Shown here piece after piece: positions 12,329-22,325 of a stretch of 64,000 bases of DNA. Source of the DNA: Chalciporus piperatus (lineage: Eukaryota; Basidiomycota; Agaricomycetes; Boletales; Boletaceae); the NCBI GenBank assembly GCA_038093975.1, contig JBBPTG010000002.1, positions 310,001-374,000 of the forward strand, given 5' to 3'. The notes beneath the pieces are model-generated. The model was not told where the DNA came from. It did not search any database and saw only the letters and a program-made list of their open reading frames with translations. A program made the translations under genes and the position numbers. Within the stretch, counting starts at the first letter, position 1. Each line of letters begins with the position of its first letter.

Positions 12329-13684
12329 CTAATCATCCCATATGCTAACCATCTCAGACTGATGCGTCATCACCGCAACGTCTCGGCGAATTGGGTTTAC
12401 CCGCGGATACACAAACTACGATTCTCTTTCAATAACGTCCTTTGAGCACGAGAGGTTATCGGACTCACCCCTTCGTTATACTCATGCATCACCTCCGCTG
12501 CGAGGATCGCCCTGTCCTTCACCAGCCCTTCGTACGCCTGTATCAGCGTACCAGTCTGCACACTAACCACACTCATCACAACACACATCAACACCCAGTT
12601 GGTGCTGCCAGTGCACATCCAGAGCAATGCATGCGCGGGAGAGTACAAGCCAAGCAACGTGCGCTCAAGCTCGCCGGGGATCCAAATCTCCAATTGTTGG
12701 ACTTCCTCCGCTGGCGCTCCTTGTGCTGGAGACGACGTCGACGGACTAGCTGAAGAGAACCCAAGGAGAAAGCGCGTGACGGAGGCGATGATACGCCAGA
12801 AAATTATCAGCATGTACTTGATCAAGCCGAGAATACGTCTTCCAAAGGTCGATTTTGGGACAGGGGTATCAGAAAATGCGGCAGAGTCGCGCCCAGGAGA
12901 AGGCACAAACGTGGCGTGCGCAGAATTGATTGGATGGGCTTTGCTTCGCAGGTGGAGCCGATAGGTACGAGTTTGCGTGAAGAGGTGAAGTGCATTCAGG
13001 GTAGACGCGATAAGCAGGATGCATGTCGTAGGCACAGTCTGTACAAGGTGCGTAAGCGAGACGTGGCTGAGACACGCGTGAGTGGTTACCCAGTCGAACC
13101 AACTCTGTTGGTTGCGCTCCCAATAGAGGTCTTCCCAACCCAGATCCGAGTCTGACGTAGCACGGACTTGTGAAACTCTAACAAAGAAGTGAAGGATGTG
13201 CATGAAGGCGCCAATGAGCCATGCGCTCGTTTTTGGTGCCGGCAAAGGCACATTGTGAGGAAAGAGCGAGATCTCGAACATGATTCGCGAGGGTATATCT
13301 GAAATACTTTGAAAAGGAGTTGTCGTTAGCTTTCCATGATACATGTCAGAAAATGACCCCGAACCGTTCGATAAACCCTTTCTTCCGAATGATGGCTTTC
13401 CTCGGTGAGGCGGCAGTGCTCATGCGAGCCTTGCGTTTCACGCTGAGTGGTGTGGCATAGGGTGGTGGGCGTCGTGAACGAGCTGCCTCCCAATCAAACG
13501 GGGTAGAGGATGATATGGAAGGGGTGGCTGAGGGAGAGTCAAGGTAAGATACGCGAGTTCGAGTTGTCACTGGTGTCTGTGTGCCGGAGTTGAGGCGCGG
13601 CGAGGGTGAGTGGGGTGAACCGGGGATGTTTGCTGAATTAGCTTGAGCGAAGCGGCGCAGGCTCATGTTGTCGTTCGAGTCCAA
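12329..13684 (-). CDS. NUR1: Nuclear rim protein, Nur1/Mug154 family (DUF2418)
   Basis: Nur1-type proteins sit in the inner nuclear envelope and help anchor rDNA and heterochromatin at the periphery. Three exons (13684-13365, 13306-12469, 12415-12329) give 414 residues. The Ser/Pro-rich N-terminus leads to RKAIIRKKGFIERISDIPSR, then MFEISLFPHNVPLPAPKTSA, a hydrophobic helix (WLIGAFMHILHFFVRVSQ), DLGWEDLYWE, and further membrane segments (PTTCILLIASTLNAL, YMLIIFWRIIASVTRFLL, STNWVLMCVVMSVVSVQTG). The last exon restores the conserved end NEGFVYPRVNPIRRD and MTHQSEMVSIWDD; without that splice the frame would run into unrelated sequence. Intron 1 uses donor gttcgg and acceptor caaag. Family assignment rests on this combination of motifs. 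Confidence 0.8.
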
Positions 13685-13810
13685 GCGATGTTGGCGTGAC
13701 TCACTGCAGACTCACGTCGAGCACGGTCGAGGAGGAAGTCAAAAGCAAGCTCGAGATTCGAGTTTAGTTCTGCGTGACTGCAAGCAGGCGCGTCACAAGT
13801 AACGCGTCAG

Positions 13811-14431
13811 TCACGTGTAGTAGTATTCCTCAATCTGTCTACCAAGCGTACCAACTCCGCCCACATTCTCGGTCCATAGTTTGAACCACACGCCCGCGAA
13901 GCAGACACCGAATGCAACACCTCCCACAACTTGAGGCCAGGTGTGGTATCCAAGCCATACTCGAGAAAGGATGATCATGCTTGCCCAAGGTATCATCACG
14001 ACCGGGGCATAAACAGCCAAGGGGGGCAGGGTGGGGTGCAGTGGTAGGTACATGCTCGCCAGGAGCGCATAACTCGCAAAGAAAGTGCACCCCGAAGCAT
14101 GAGTACTAGGCATGCTGGAGGATGGTTAAGAATCTACACTCGGGCGATTTGCCATGACACACCCATATGAACCTGATTTCTGGCCGTGTGTTGGGCGTTG
14201 TTGTCTGATTGCTTTTTTCGCCAACTTGGCGGACAGGACGCACGCGAGCGAACCCGCTCCAAAGTAAATGACACCTGCTGAACGTGTGTAGAGACAGACC
14301 ATGGCATGCAAGACCGTGACAACCTTGGACGTCTGTACGATTGGCGGTGTAAGCAGCCAAGGAAAGCACGCCTGTTTTGTGCATACCTCGTCAAGGAATC
14401 TGAGCCATGGCGGAAGCGGTGAGCGTGTCAT
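13811..14431 (-). CDS. CAX4: Dolichyldiphosphatase (PAP2 superfamily)
   Basis: An ER membrane enzyme that dephosphorylates dolichyl diphosphate left in the lumen after N-glycan transfer so the carrier can be recycled. Exons 14431-14387, 14323-14163 and 14114-13811 give 169 residues. All three PAP2 phosphatase motifs are visible: KKAIRQQRP, SYGMPSTHASG and SRVWLGYHTWPQV, the last with the V/Q ending typical of dolichyldiphosphatases instead of the D of many PAP2 enzymes. Hydrophobic stretches around motif 2 and after motif 3 form membrane helices. It is shorter than yeast Cax4 or human DOLPP1 (about 240 residues), lacking part of the N-terminal membrane region. It faces the next gene head-to-head. 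Confidence 0.88.
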
Positions 14432-14794
14432 TGTATCAGATTCAGTGTCCAAAGTGATTGGCGAGTAGAGTCGTGTTTGGGATGGCACGTGACAGACGCG
14501 GTCACATGATGTTATTTGGCCAAGGTTGGAATGCAAATAAGAGAGAGTTCATTTTTCAACTCGCGCATTCTTGATTCTCCTCCGCCTTCCTTTTCTTGCG
14601 CAACCCCGACAAGCTTTATAACTCGTCTTTCTTCCTCTCTATCATCCCACATCTCTATCTCCGTCTTCACCAGAAGACTAAACCAATTTATTCGCTTCTC
14701 TCTCCCATCCTTATTCACCACGTCCCGCCCACGAGATCCCACTGCTTCCTTGTCGCCGTCTCATTCGGTAAGCGTCAGGAACTCCCCAGCTAAA
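14432..14794. promoter_or_regulatory. Divergent promoter and 5' leader
   Basis: Region between the dolichyldiphosphatase start and the orphan membrane-protein start. The half next to 14795 is strongly pyrimidine-rich (CT-rich), a common feature of basidiomycete core promoters and leaders. An in-frame ATG at 14516 exists but the intervening translation looks like leader sequence, so it was not used. Confidence 0.4.
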
Positions 14795-16271
14795 ATGGCT
14801 GTCCCATCCTCCTCCCATCATGAACGCGAACGGGAACGTGAGCGCGAGCGCGAACACCGTCATCGTGCCGAGCGGCACCACCACCACCGCACCATCTCAT
14901 CCACCACTCTCTTGCTCGTCCTATCGCTTGTCCTGGCAGTCCTGGCCATCATGCTCTCTCTCCCCGCTTCCCGCGATTCTTCCCCCTTGCCCGGAAAAGA
15001 TGACCCTGCGGCAACTGGCATATGGGGTTATCTCAACCCCAAGCGTTCGCAAGTCCTCGTCACTCGCGAGCGCGATGTTGCCATGCGTGAAAGCGAAGTT
15101 GCCCGTCGTGAGGCTGAACTCCTCGTCGGTGCTCCCGGTGGCATCCTTCCCACCCAGTCTCCCATCCCCTGTCCCGCCTGCCCTGCCTGCCCTTCTCAGA
15201 CCTTCTTTGACATGCCTCCTGCCCAAACGATCATCAAGGAGGTTGTCAAGGAACAGGAGCTTGCCCCGCCTGGTTGGTGGAAGGAAGCAAGCTCCAGGGC
15301 TGAGGACCTCCTCGACCGTGATCTCAGAGTTGCTGAGCGTGAACGCGAGATCACCCGTCGCGAAGAGAGCGTCAACAAACGGGAGCATGACGCATCTAGG
15401 CGCGAGGCATGGATAATGGAGCAGCTTGTGTAAGTCTCTCTTCCCTTAAGTCGGTAATTATGGTATAACCTTCTCTCCCGCAGCTTCATTAACAGCGACA
15501 ACGCTGCCGTCGAGGAGGAAGTTTACTATGAACAACCTGTACCCAAGCGAAAACTCAAGGTACCGCCCGCTATTTCGCGCCGTCCCGAGCTCTAGGATGA
15601 AGGAGGGCTTTCCATTCCCTTTTTACATAAAACGACCTTCCAATCCTGTGTATAGTCCGTATTCCCCCTCCTTCATCCGGGCTTGGGGGACAACGGTTTT
15701 CTTTCTGTCCCCCTTGTCTCTGGCGGTGAAGTGGACACTAGTTGGTGGCGTGCTTCGCGACGGGTAACAACCCCTGTCGACGCGATCGAGATCCACCACG
15801 TGATTGCTAAAGGCAAACCCTTCTTGTTTTCATTTTCAATTTATACCTTTGAATTTTGCACGCTGCCAACTAGTGTCCATCTTCGCATGACGTGAACATT
15901 ACGCTGACCTGGTCCCTTCTATCCAACAGGAACTTCCTCCCATCATTGTCGCAGAAACCGAAACTAAAACAGTCATCCAATATGAAACTCTTCCTCCCTT
16001 AACCGTCACTGTCCCTCCACCTGCCAATACCCGTCGTGCTGCTTTCCCAACACCTGATGTCGTATCTTCGTCTTTCACAACCGCCATCCCTCGCACAACC
16101 GCCATCACGTTCGAAGAGGAGATTGTCAGGACACCTCTTAGAACTGAAGAAGTTGAGGAATACGAGGTCGAGGAGTATGAAGAGGAAGATGTACCTGCTG
16201 TCGCAGTGCGTAGGAACAAGCCGGCCAGGAGATCCTCTCCTCCCCCTCGAAACAATGGTTGGTTGTGGTGA
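14795..16271 (+). CDS. Uncharacterised single-pass membrane protein with coiled-coil
   Basis: Not recognised as a known family. Three exons: 14795 to about 15430, a short exon ending at 15559, and 15930-16271. The N-terminus is a highly charged Arg/Glu/His tract (HEREREREREREHRHR). It is followed by one hydrophobic segment (TLLLVLSLVLAVLAIMLSL) suited to a transmembrane helix or signal anchor, then a long charged helical region with repeated VxxRExEVARREAE-like units and a CPACPACPS motif. The last exon is Pro/Thr-rich with an acidic stretch (EEVEEYEVEEYEEED) and ends NNGWLW. The 370-nt second intron is much longer than its neighbours and contains an inverted repeat. A membrane-anchored scaffold is a guess only. 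Confidence 0.65.
15728..15884. repeat. Inverted repeat inside an intron
   Basis: A perfect 14-nt core, tggacactagttgg at 15732-15745, is matched by its reverse complement at 15866-15879; the match extends through a second 6-nt block (gcgtgc / gcacgc) to arms of about 22 nt with one 2-nt mismatch. The arms are about 120 nt apart and flank AT-rich sequence. It could be a MITE remnant or an RNA hairpin. Confidence 0.7.
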
Positions 16272-16829
16272 AGGGATGATTCTGTTATCGGGTTTTGCTT
16301 TCTCTGCTCCCAACATTACCCTCTTGATATTTACGGTTTCTTTGCCGCTGGCGTTCTTGCTTCACCATTATTGCTTCTTCAGTGCCGCGTGCTTTCTTCC
16401 TCCACGACCTCTTGTACTGCTTACCCTACGACGCGATGCGATACGACTCACTTCACGGCTCCACACGGACTTCTTGTTACGCACGTACGGATTGGTTTAG
16501 TTCATGGCTTCCATATGCCTATCATCCATTCCGCCCTCATTCCCAAGTAGTTGTACTTAGAATAGGATAGGTTACAGGTAGCTTTCCTTCTGTTATCTTG
16601 CCTGCGAATAAATGGCGGTGAGGTGCTGTACATATTCTTCAGGTCATCTTTATGTCCTCGAGCCTCTGCGATCGGGATCTGTACCTCCGCCTATTTCTAC
16701 CCGCCCTGCGCTATTCTTTCTTGCACCACCAACACGCTGATTGCGTCTAAGTACATCTGACAACCTTCCATCTTGACCCTTTCGAACTCGTGCCAATCAT
16801 CATTATCAGCAGGGGAGCATACCCCGGAG
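16272..16829. other. Intergenic region
   Basis: About 560 nt holding the 3' UTR of the orphan membrane-protein gene and the promoter of the CCCH/GW gene. It is pyrimidine-rich near its right end. No convincing gene or RNA is seen. Confidence 0.6.
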
Positions 16830-19180
16830 ATGCCTCCGTTTGTCAGGTGCAGGGTGCGTTACCCTACCTACACATTCATTCAACTGTCTCATCCGCATTA
16901 CTAGTTCTACACCGAAAGTGGCGAGCCCTGGAAAGGGGGCTGTCATAGAAAAGATTCGGGATGTAGATTCATTCACCCAGATCATCCTGACTGGCCCAAA
17001 GCCCATGCTGCGTCTCTCAAGCCCAGGCCCAAGGGCAACGATTCGGTGAGTCCCTCTCTCACGACTTTACCAATTCGAATGTTAATAGGTTTGGGATGTC
17101 ATGTTTAGGCGGGCTTCGGGATTGGAGGTAACCGTGGCAAGGCTTCTGGCCTCGCTGGGTGGGACCTGGACGCAATTGCGACTACGAGTGGCGGCAGCGT
17201 CCCTGACACAGGAGGATGGGATACAGGGGGCAGAGGTTGGAATACAGGAGCATCGACTTCGGCTTCACCGGCTACCAACCAATCCACTAAATCTTGGAAC
17301 GTATCTGCTGAGAGTGGGAAGGTGAGCGGCGGCGAGGGTGGGTGGGGAGATAGAGGTTGGGGAGCTTCGCCACCCAATGATGGATGGGGAGCAGCAGGTT
17401 GGGGAGGGTCGGGTTCGCCACGTAACGATGGATGGGGAGCTCAAGGGGGTTGGGGCGCGGCTTCTCCAGGTAATTCATGGGGAGACAACGCTTGGGGTAG
17501 CGGTGACGGTGCGGACAAGAAGGATTCGACTAACACCCGGGCAGCTCCGGAGCCGATGGATGTGGACCAGCCGGAGAAACCTCCCCAATCGAACAAGGGG
17601 AAGGGCAAAGCTACCCTCGCCCCGCCACGTATCCGGATTCCTGGCAACGAGGACAAGCCCGAGAGACCCCTTAAGATCACTGGGACCAACAACGTCCCGA
17701 TACCAGGCAACAGATGGGGATCTGGATCAGCCGTTGCGACGACATCAGCCCCGCCTACCGCAACCCCCGTGACTACGTTGACTCCCGTCGAGCCCCCTCG
17801 TCTCAAACGCAAGCGCGAGTCTGATTTCGACGACAAAGCTGACACATTCAAAGAGTATGTAAAGTAAGTTGTGCATCCTTCTCGAGCGCGTCCCCTCACC
17901 AACCTGTTTCGCAAGGGCCTGGGAGCGCGCGGTTAGGGCACGGATCAGTGCAGAAGACGCCGAGACCGAACGTAAACATTTCTTCCGCCTCCAGAAGTCC
18001 TCGCAATATCAGCGCATCGGTGAGGAAGGTCGCAAGACGCTGGACGATCGGCGTAAGAAACTCGACAAGGAGGTCGCCTTGCAATGGGAAAAGCTCTCTG
18101 CCGCCATTACATCTTTGATCGGATTCCACGACACGATTTCATCTAACCTTGATTTGGGTCAGCGTTACAACATCGGCGAGGAAGCAACCAAGTTTATCTT
18201 GGAGGCAAAGGCCTTTGTTGACCAAATTCGCGCCCTCCTCGTTACTCAGGTTCTCGAACCCAAGAATGACGCACCATCGGGCGACCCCAAAACCCCCTCA
18301 CTGAGAGAGGATGAACCATCCACATCCAAATCCTTGCAGCGTCAGATTCGCGATATTGACGAGCGTCTCGAAGAAGCAATGACGGAGCTCACCCTTCGTC
18401 ATCAACGCGACATTAGGGCTGAAATTAGTGAGGCGATTGATGCAACGCTTCCGGATATGCGCGCAAAGCGCCAAGAAGAGGTTGAGCGTGTTGCATCACA
18501 GCCACGTCCTGAAATCGTGATCCCACCCAGCGCTCTCAAAAGCATGGAGGAGACTACCCGACGTGTTCAGGAGCTGGACGCGAAGGTTCCACAGGCGGTG
18601 GACGACATTCGAAGACTAGTTCTTCGCGTCGAGGATGTTTACCAGCGACTCAATAAGGTCGAGGTAGATCTGGACACAAACCGAAAGATTTACACAGAGG
18701 TCGGTGGCCATTTCGGACCCTTGGTCACCGATTCTTACACTGTTTCAGATGCAGGAGAGGGTTGCTTCCATCGAGGCCACTGGGCAGAGAACAGAAGAAC
18801 GACTCAAGAAGATAGAGACCGAATTCGAGGAGCTAACCGCTTCTCAACCTCTGGACCCTGCCGCACAGTTACTCTCGTCCAGTTTGCAAGAGAGGCTCAT
18901 GAAGGACCTCCGGCCCGCATTCGATGCAGCCTTGGAAAAGTTCTATCTACACGAAGTCCAACCGGCCATCCAAGCTCTTGGGGATGCCGTAAGCGAGGCA
19001 TCGAACCAGCATCAGCAAGCTGCCATTGCTATCTTGTGGGGCAAGATGCAGCCTGTTATGAACGCGGTTGCAGGTGTTTCGCAGTGGCTTGATTCTCAAG
19101 AGCTTGGACTCACTGCTCCTATCGAGAACGCTCAGCATGCATCGTCTAGCTACGCGATTTCAGGGGTGATAGATAATTGA
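16830..19180 (+). CDS. CCCH-like finger protein with GW/WG repeats and coiled coils
   Basis: A 711-residue protein of unrecognised family, from exons 16830-16853, 16905-17045, 17109-17863, 17916-18699 and 18749-19180 (length divides exactly). The N-terminal finger RCRFYTESGEPWKGG then CHRKDSGCRFIHP gives C-x13-C-x6-C-x3-H, a CCCH-type arrangement suited to RNA binding. Residues about 70-190 contain about a dozen Gly-Trp/Trp-Gly motifs (DGWGAAGWGG, AQGGWGAAS, SWGDNAWGS). A basic KRKRESDF stretch follows, then a long alpha-helical region predicted to form coiled coil (VQELDAKVPQAVDDIRRLVL, MQERVASIEATGQRTEERLK). It is immediately followed, on the same strand, by a paralogue sharing the finger, the intron after the first cysteine and the coiled-coil end. 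GW motifs suggest possible Argonaute contact; this is inference. Confidence 0.8.
17157..17498 (+). repeat. GW/WG-repeat coding block
   Basis: In-frame imperfect repeats encoding about eleven Gly-Trp or Trp-Gly motifs separated by Gly/Ser/Pro/Asn-rich spacers (PPNDGWG, PRNDGWG, SPGNSWG). The repeated codon pattern (gatggatggggagc occurs almost unchanged twice) points to local duplication within the exon. Confidence 0.85.
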
Positions 19181-19272
19181 CATCTACCGTTTAGCCTGGA
19201 TTTCCGTTCGTAGTAATTTTGCTTGTATTTTCACACCATCGACCGTTTCAGTTGCACTGACGTCCCCTCGCC

Positions 19273-21362
19273 ATGGCATACAAAGAACGGCGCTGTAATG
19301 TATGTTTCTCGCCACAGCAAGTCACTCCAATGCCATAATGTTAATTCCATTGGATAGCTGTTCGATGACAATGGCCGGCCGAGACGTATGGTGGGCGGCA
19401 CCAAAGGGTGTCACCGGGATGCCTCCGTCTGCCTCTTTGCACACCCTCACGAGCGAGAATGGAAGAATGCGATTCCCTCCAAGCCCCCGAGACGCGAACT
19501 AGTGGCGGACGACGACTCTGACTTTTTCTACATCCAACTTGCCGAACGCGGGAAATTGTTCTCAGATCCGCACAGCGAGTCCAGTCCACATCGAAAGGAC
19601 AGCATGGCCACCAGTCCACGCTCTCGCAAGTCAACGTTCGACAGCGCTATGGACAACAAGCGCAGCGCACGAGCGAGGTCTCGCTCTCCCTCAGCCGGTT
19701 CTGACCAACTGGAGAGGGTACGGAGAGACAGAGACAAGTATAGTCGAGAGTGGGAAGTGCCTCGTCGTTACGATCCGTCTCGGCGATCGCGCTCTCGTTC
19801 AAGGGACAAAGGGAAGCGGTGGGCGGACATTCCCAGAAAAACTTCACCAGCCAGGAGCCATGCTGTCACTGATGGCCGTGTTCCCGCTCCCCCAGAACCT
19901 TCGAAACCACCACCCATGCTGCCTCCCCCACCACCGTCAAAGATCCCTGAAGTGCCTAAAGCACCCTCGTTCGTTTCAACTCAGCAGCAACCCGGTTCGG
20001 ACCCTCCACCCAAAGGCTTGAAGGCGCTATCATTGGATGAGCAGAGGAAAGTATGGCACGAACGAATCGAGTATGTTCATCTTATGCTGCTACATGAACG
20101 CTAACTCACATGTTCTGTCTCAGCCTCATGTTTACCTCAATAACCTCCCGCCGCGACTACACCAAACTCGAGTCAGACCTTGCCCACATTCGTGGGCTGT
20201 CCGACTCCTCCCTCATCCACAGCATGCCCGAAGCGAGGCGCGCACGCATCCATGAACAGAAGATAGCTTTGGAGCTAGAGATTGAGAAAAGGCGCAAAGA
20301 TATCAACGATACTATTCACAAGCTCATTGGCAGCGAGTTTTGGCCGGTGCTCAAAGCGCCACAAGTTGCGGAGCTGGAAAAGGGGTTGGGTGAGGTGAAG
20401 AAACACGTGTCGGAGGTTAAGAGCGTGATGGATGACTTGAAGGCCAGCTATGCAGCAGTTTTGAAGACCAGAGGCGAAAGCGTTCCCGCATCCGATTGGA
20501 CACAGGATTCGGATCGGCCATCTAAACGGAGAAAGTTGGAGGGGGATGGAGATATGTCGCGGCAAACTTCGAACGAGGAGAGAACTAAGGAGCTGGAGAC
20601 GTTCCGTGATAAACTCCGCATCATGGAACATCATATCTCCGACCTCGAAAATGACATTACCCAACGCGACCAGATTATCTCGGACGAGATCGACCTGCTG
20701 ATAACCGCTCGATTGGAAGAGGAAGACGCGCTTTACCCACCTATCAAGCCACCGCCGGAAGTACCTCGAAGCGAGATCGAGGCTGTCGTCGATGCTAAGA
20801 ACAAGGAGCTTAATCGTGCCATCGCGGCAACAGGCGATGACATCGGGGCGCTGGCGACGGAAGTCGCAGAGCTGATCACAAAAGTGAGCGCCCTGGAGGT
20901 AAAGTGCAAGGCGTTGGAGGCCGAAAATGAAGAGATAAAGAAAAAAATCGCCCAGGTCCGGTTCATTCCTTATCATATCACCCCCGCTGCAGATTTCATG
21001 ATGTGTCCCAACAGGAGGGGCCAAAACTTGCAATCCCTGAACACGCGCTGACACGCCGCGATAAAGAAATCGAAGCCATAGCAGCAGCGCTGCAAGCTTA
21101 CATTTCACAAGCACCCACTGGCCAGTCGTCAGGTGACCTACCATCTGCCGACTACATTATCGAGGCACTGAACAGCGAACTTGATGGTCTGTTCCGGGAG
21201 AAATTTTGCACGACACTTGTCAAAATTCAGCAAGAAGCCTTTGACAAGGTTCAAGAAAGTTGCGACCACACACTGAATACCATTTCGCCAAAAATCATGT
21301 TGCTACTCAAGATGGTGAACCTCATAACAGCTCGGGTCGGCAAGCCTGACATCGACCCATAA
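19273..21362 (+). CDS. CCCH-like finger, SR-rich, coiled-coil protein (paralogue of preceding gene)
   Basis: A 639-residue protein from exons 19273-19299, 19358-20070, 20124-20955 and 21015-21362. The N-terminal finger is RRCNLFDDNGRPRRMVGGTK then GCHRDASVCLFAHP (C-x18-C-x6-C-x3-H), homologous to that of the upstream gene, and the first intron falls at the same place and phase, just after the first zinc ligand. The middle is Arg/Ser-rich (RSRSRSRDKGKRW) and proline-rich (MLPPPPPSKIPE), as in RNA-processing factors. The C-terminal 350 residues are mostly helical with heptad-like patterns. A phase-2 intron marks the start of the helical part in both paralogues. It lacks the GW repeats. Tandem duplication followed by divergence is the simplest reading; function unknown. 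Confidence 0.8.
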
Positions 21363-21576
21363 ACGACCAAGCACACTGAGGACTGTCATATTTGTACCTA
21401 CATCATGCTTTTCTTTTCGCTTTAGCGTATTTACTTAGCTAACTTGACTTTCACCTGTATTGTTTTACAACTCGCCAGCGACCCATACACGTTGCACATG
21501 TACAAAAGGGCATCAATTGAGATCTTGAAATAGTCACATATTTGCAGTAATACACTGCGGACGTAGGGATCTTTGA

Positions 21577-22143
21577 TCAATCGAACTCGGAGTCGTCCTG
21601 TCTGAATGCTGCAGAGTAAGCAATAATTGTGCCATATACAAGTCTGCAGTAGTGAGTTCGTCAGAATGGAGCGCTGAGACATGGATGTATAGTGACACGC
21701 ACCCGCCACCAATGATCGACATAACACAAGCACCTGGCCTTATCACCTCCGAGTGTGTAAGGACAACGGGGAGAGCAAATCCAGAGATGACGATCACGGA
21801 TGTGATGAACCGTCCGAGATCAATAGGACCGGAGTTGCTCTCATATGACGAGAACTCATCCCCTCCACAGTGTGAGAACAACGCGTTTGGTAGAGGTGCC
21901 AATACGAATGTGAGCGCTGTATTACAGAGGTAAGTTTGTCTGTAGCCTCCTAACACGGGAGCTGGTGAACTCACCAACCAAGAGAGGCAGCCAGTTGGCC
22001 CAAAGTGCACACGAGAGAATGATGAGCAAGAAACCGACGGCGAGGACAAAAGACAATAAGATGACGGCTTTTTTAATAAGTTAGCTTGATCCTGGTCGAG
22101 ATGTGGAGATGCGAGGCTTACTTTTCAGTCCTGCCGCTGCCAT
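21577..22143 (-). CDS. VPS55: Vacuolar protein sorting protein Vps55
   Basis: A 131-residue endosomal four-helix membrane protein of the Vps55/OB-RGRP (leptin receptor overlapping transcript) family that, with Vps68, controls traffic from late endosome to vacuole. Splicing gives MAAAGLK, a first helix VILLSFVLAVGFLLIILS, then NWLPLLVALTFVLAPLPN, a polar loop HCGGDEFSSYESNSGP, FITSVIVISGFALPVVLTHS and the family end SIIGGGLVYGTIIAYSAAF. At least three small GT-AG introns are needed; the one after LPLLV removes a stretch that would otherwise be read through, and the last one restores LVYGTI. Both this gene and the downstream kinesin-5 gene run on the minus strand, about 180 nt apart. Confidence 0.92.
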
Positions 22144-22325
22144 GGTGCTAAGTGTACAAGAGTCTAAGTGTTGGTCTGCGCTCGATGTTCACTGCTTTGG
22201 TCGCAGCAAGTGCATTACATAAGTAATCCATGTTGATCACGATGGGATTGGTAAAATGGTATTCAACAACGTATGATCAACATATGATACAATACAATAA
22301 AGATAGGTATCTCCCCTCCCTAAGA

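Noticed and set aside
12397..12468. Unspliced C-terminus of the Nur1-like protein (ending LCIRG)
   Set aside because: A gtgagt...gtag intron restores the conserved FVYPRVNP end, so the read-through frame is intronic.
14516..14794. Upstream in-frame extension of the orphan membrane protein
   Set aside because: The translation is typical of a pyrimidine-rich leader and a better start exists at 14795.
20275..21144. A 289-codon open frame on the minus strand
   Set aside because: Antisense to the second CCCH/coiled-coil gene; low codon bias on the sense strand makes long shadow frames likely.
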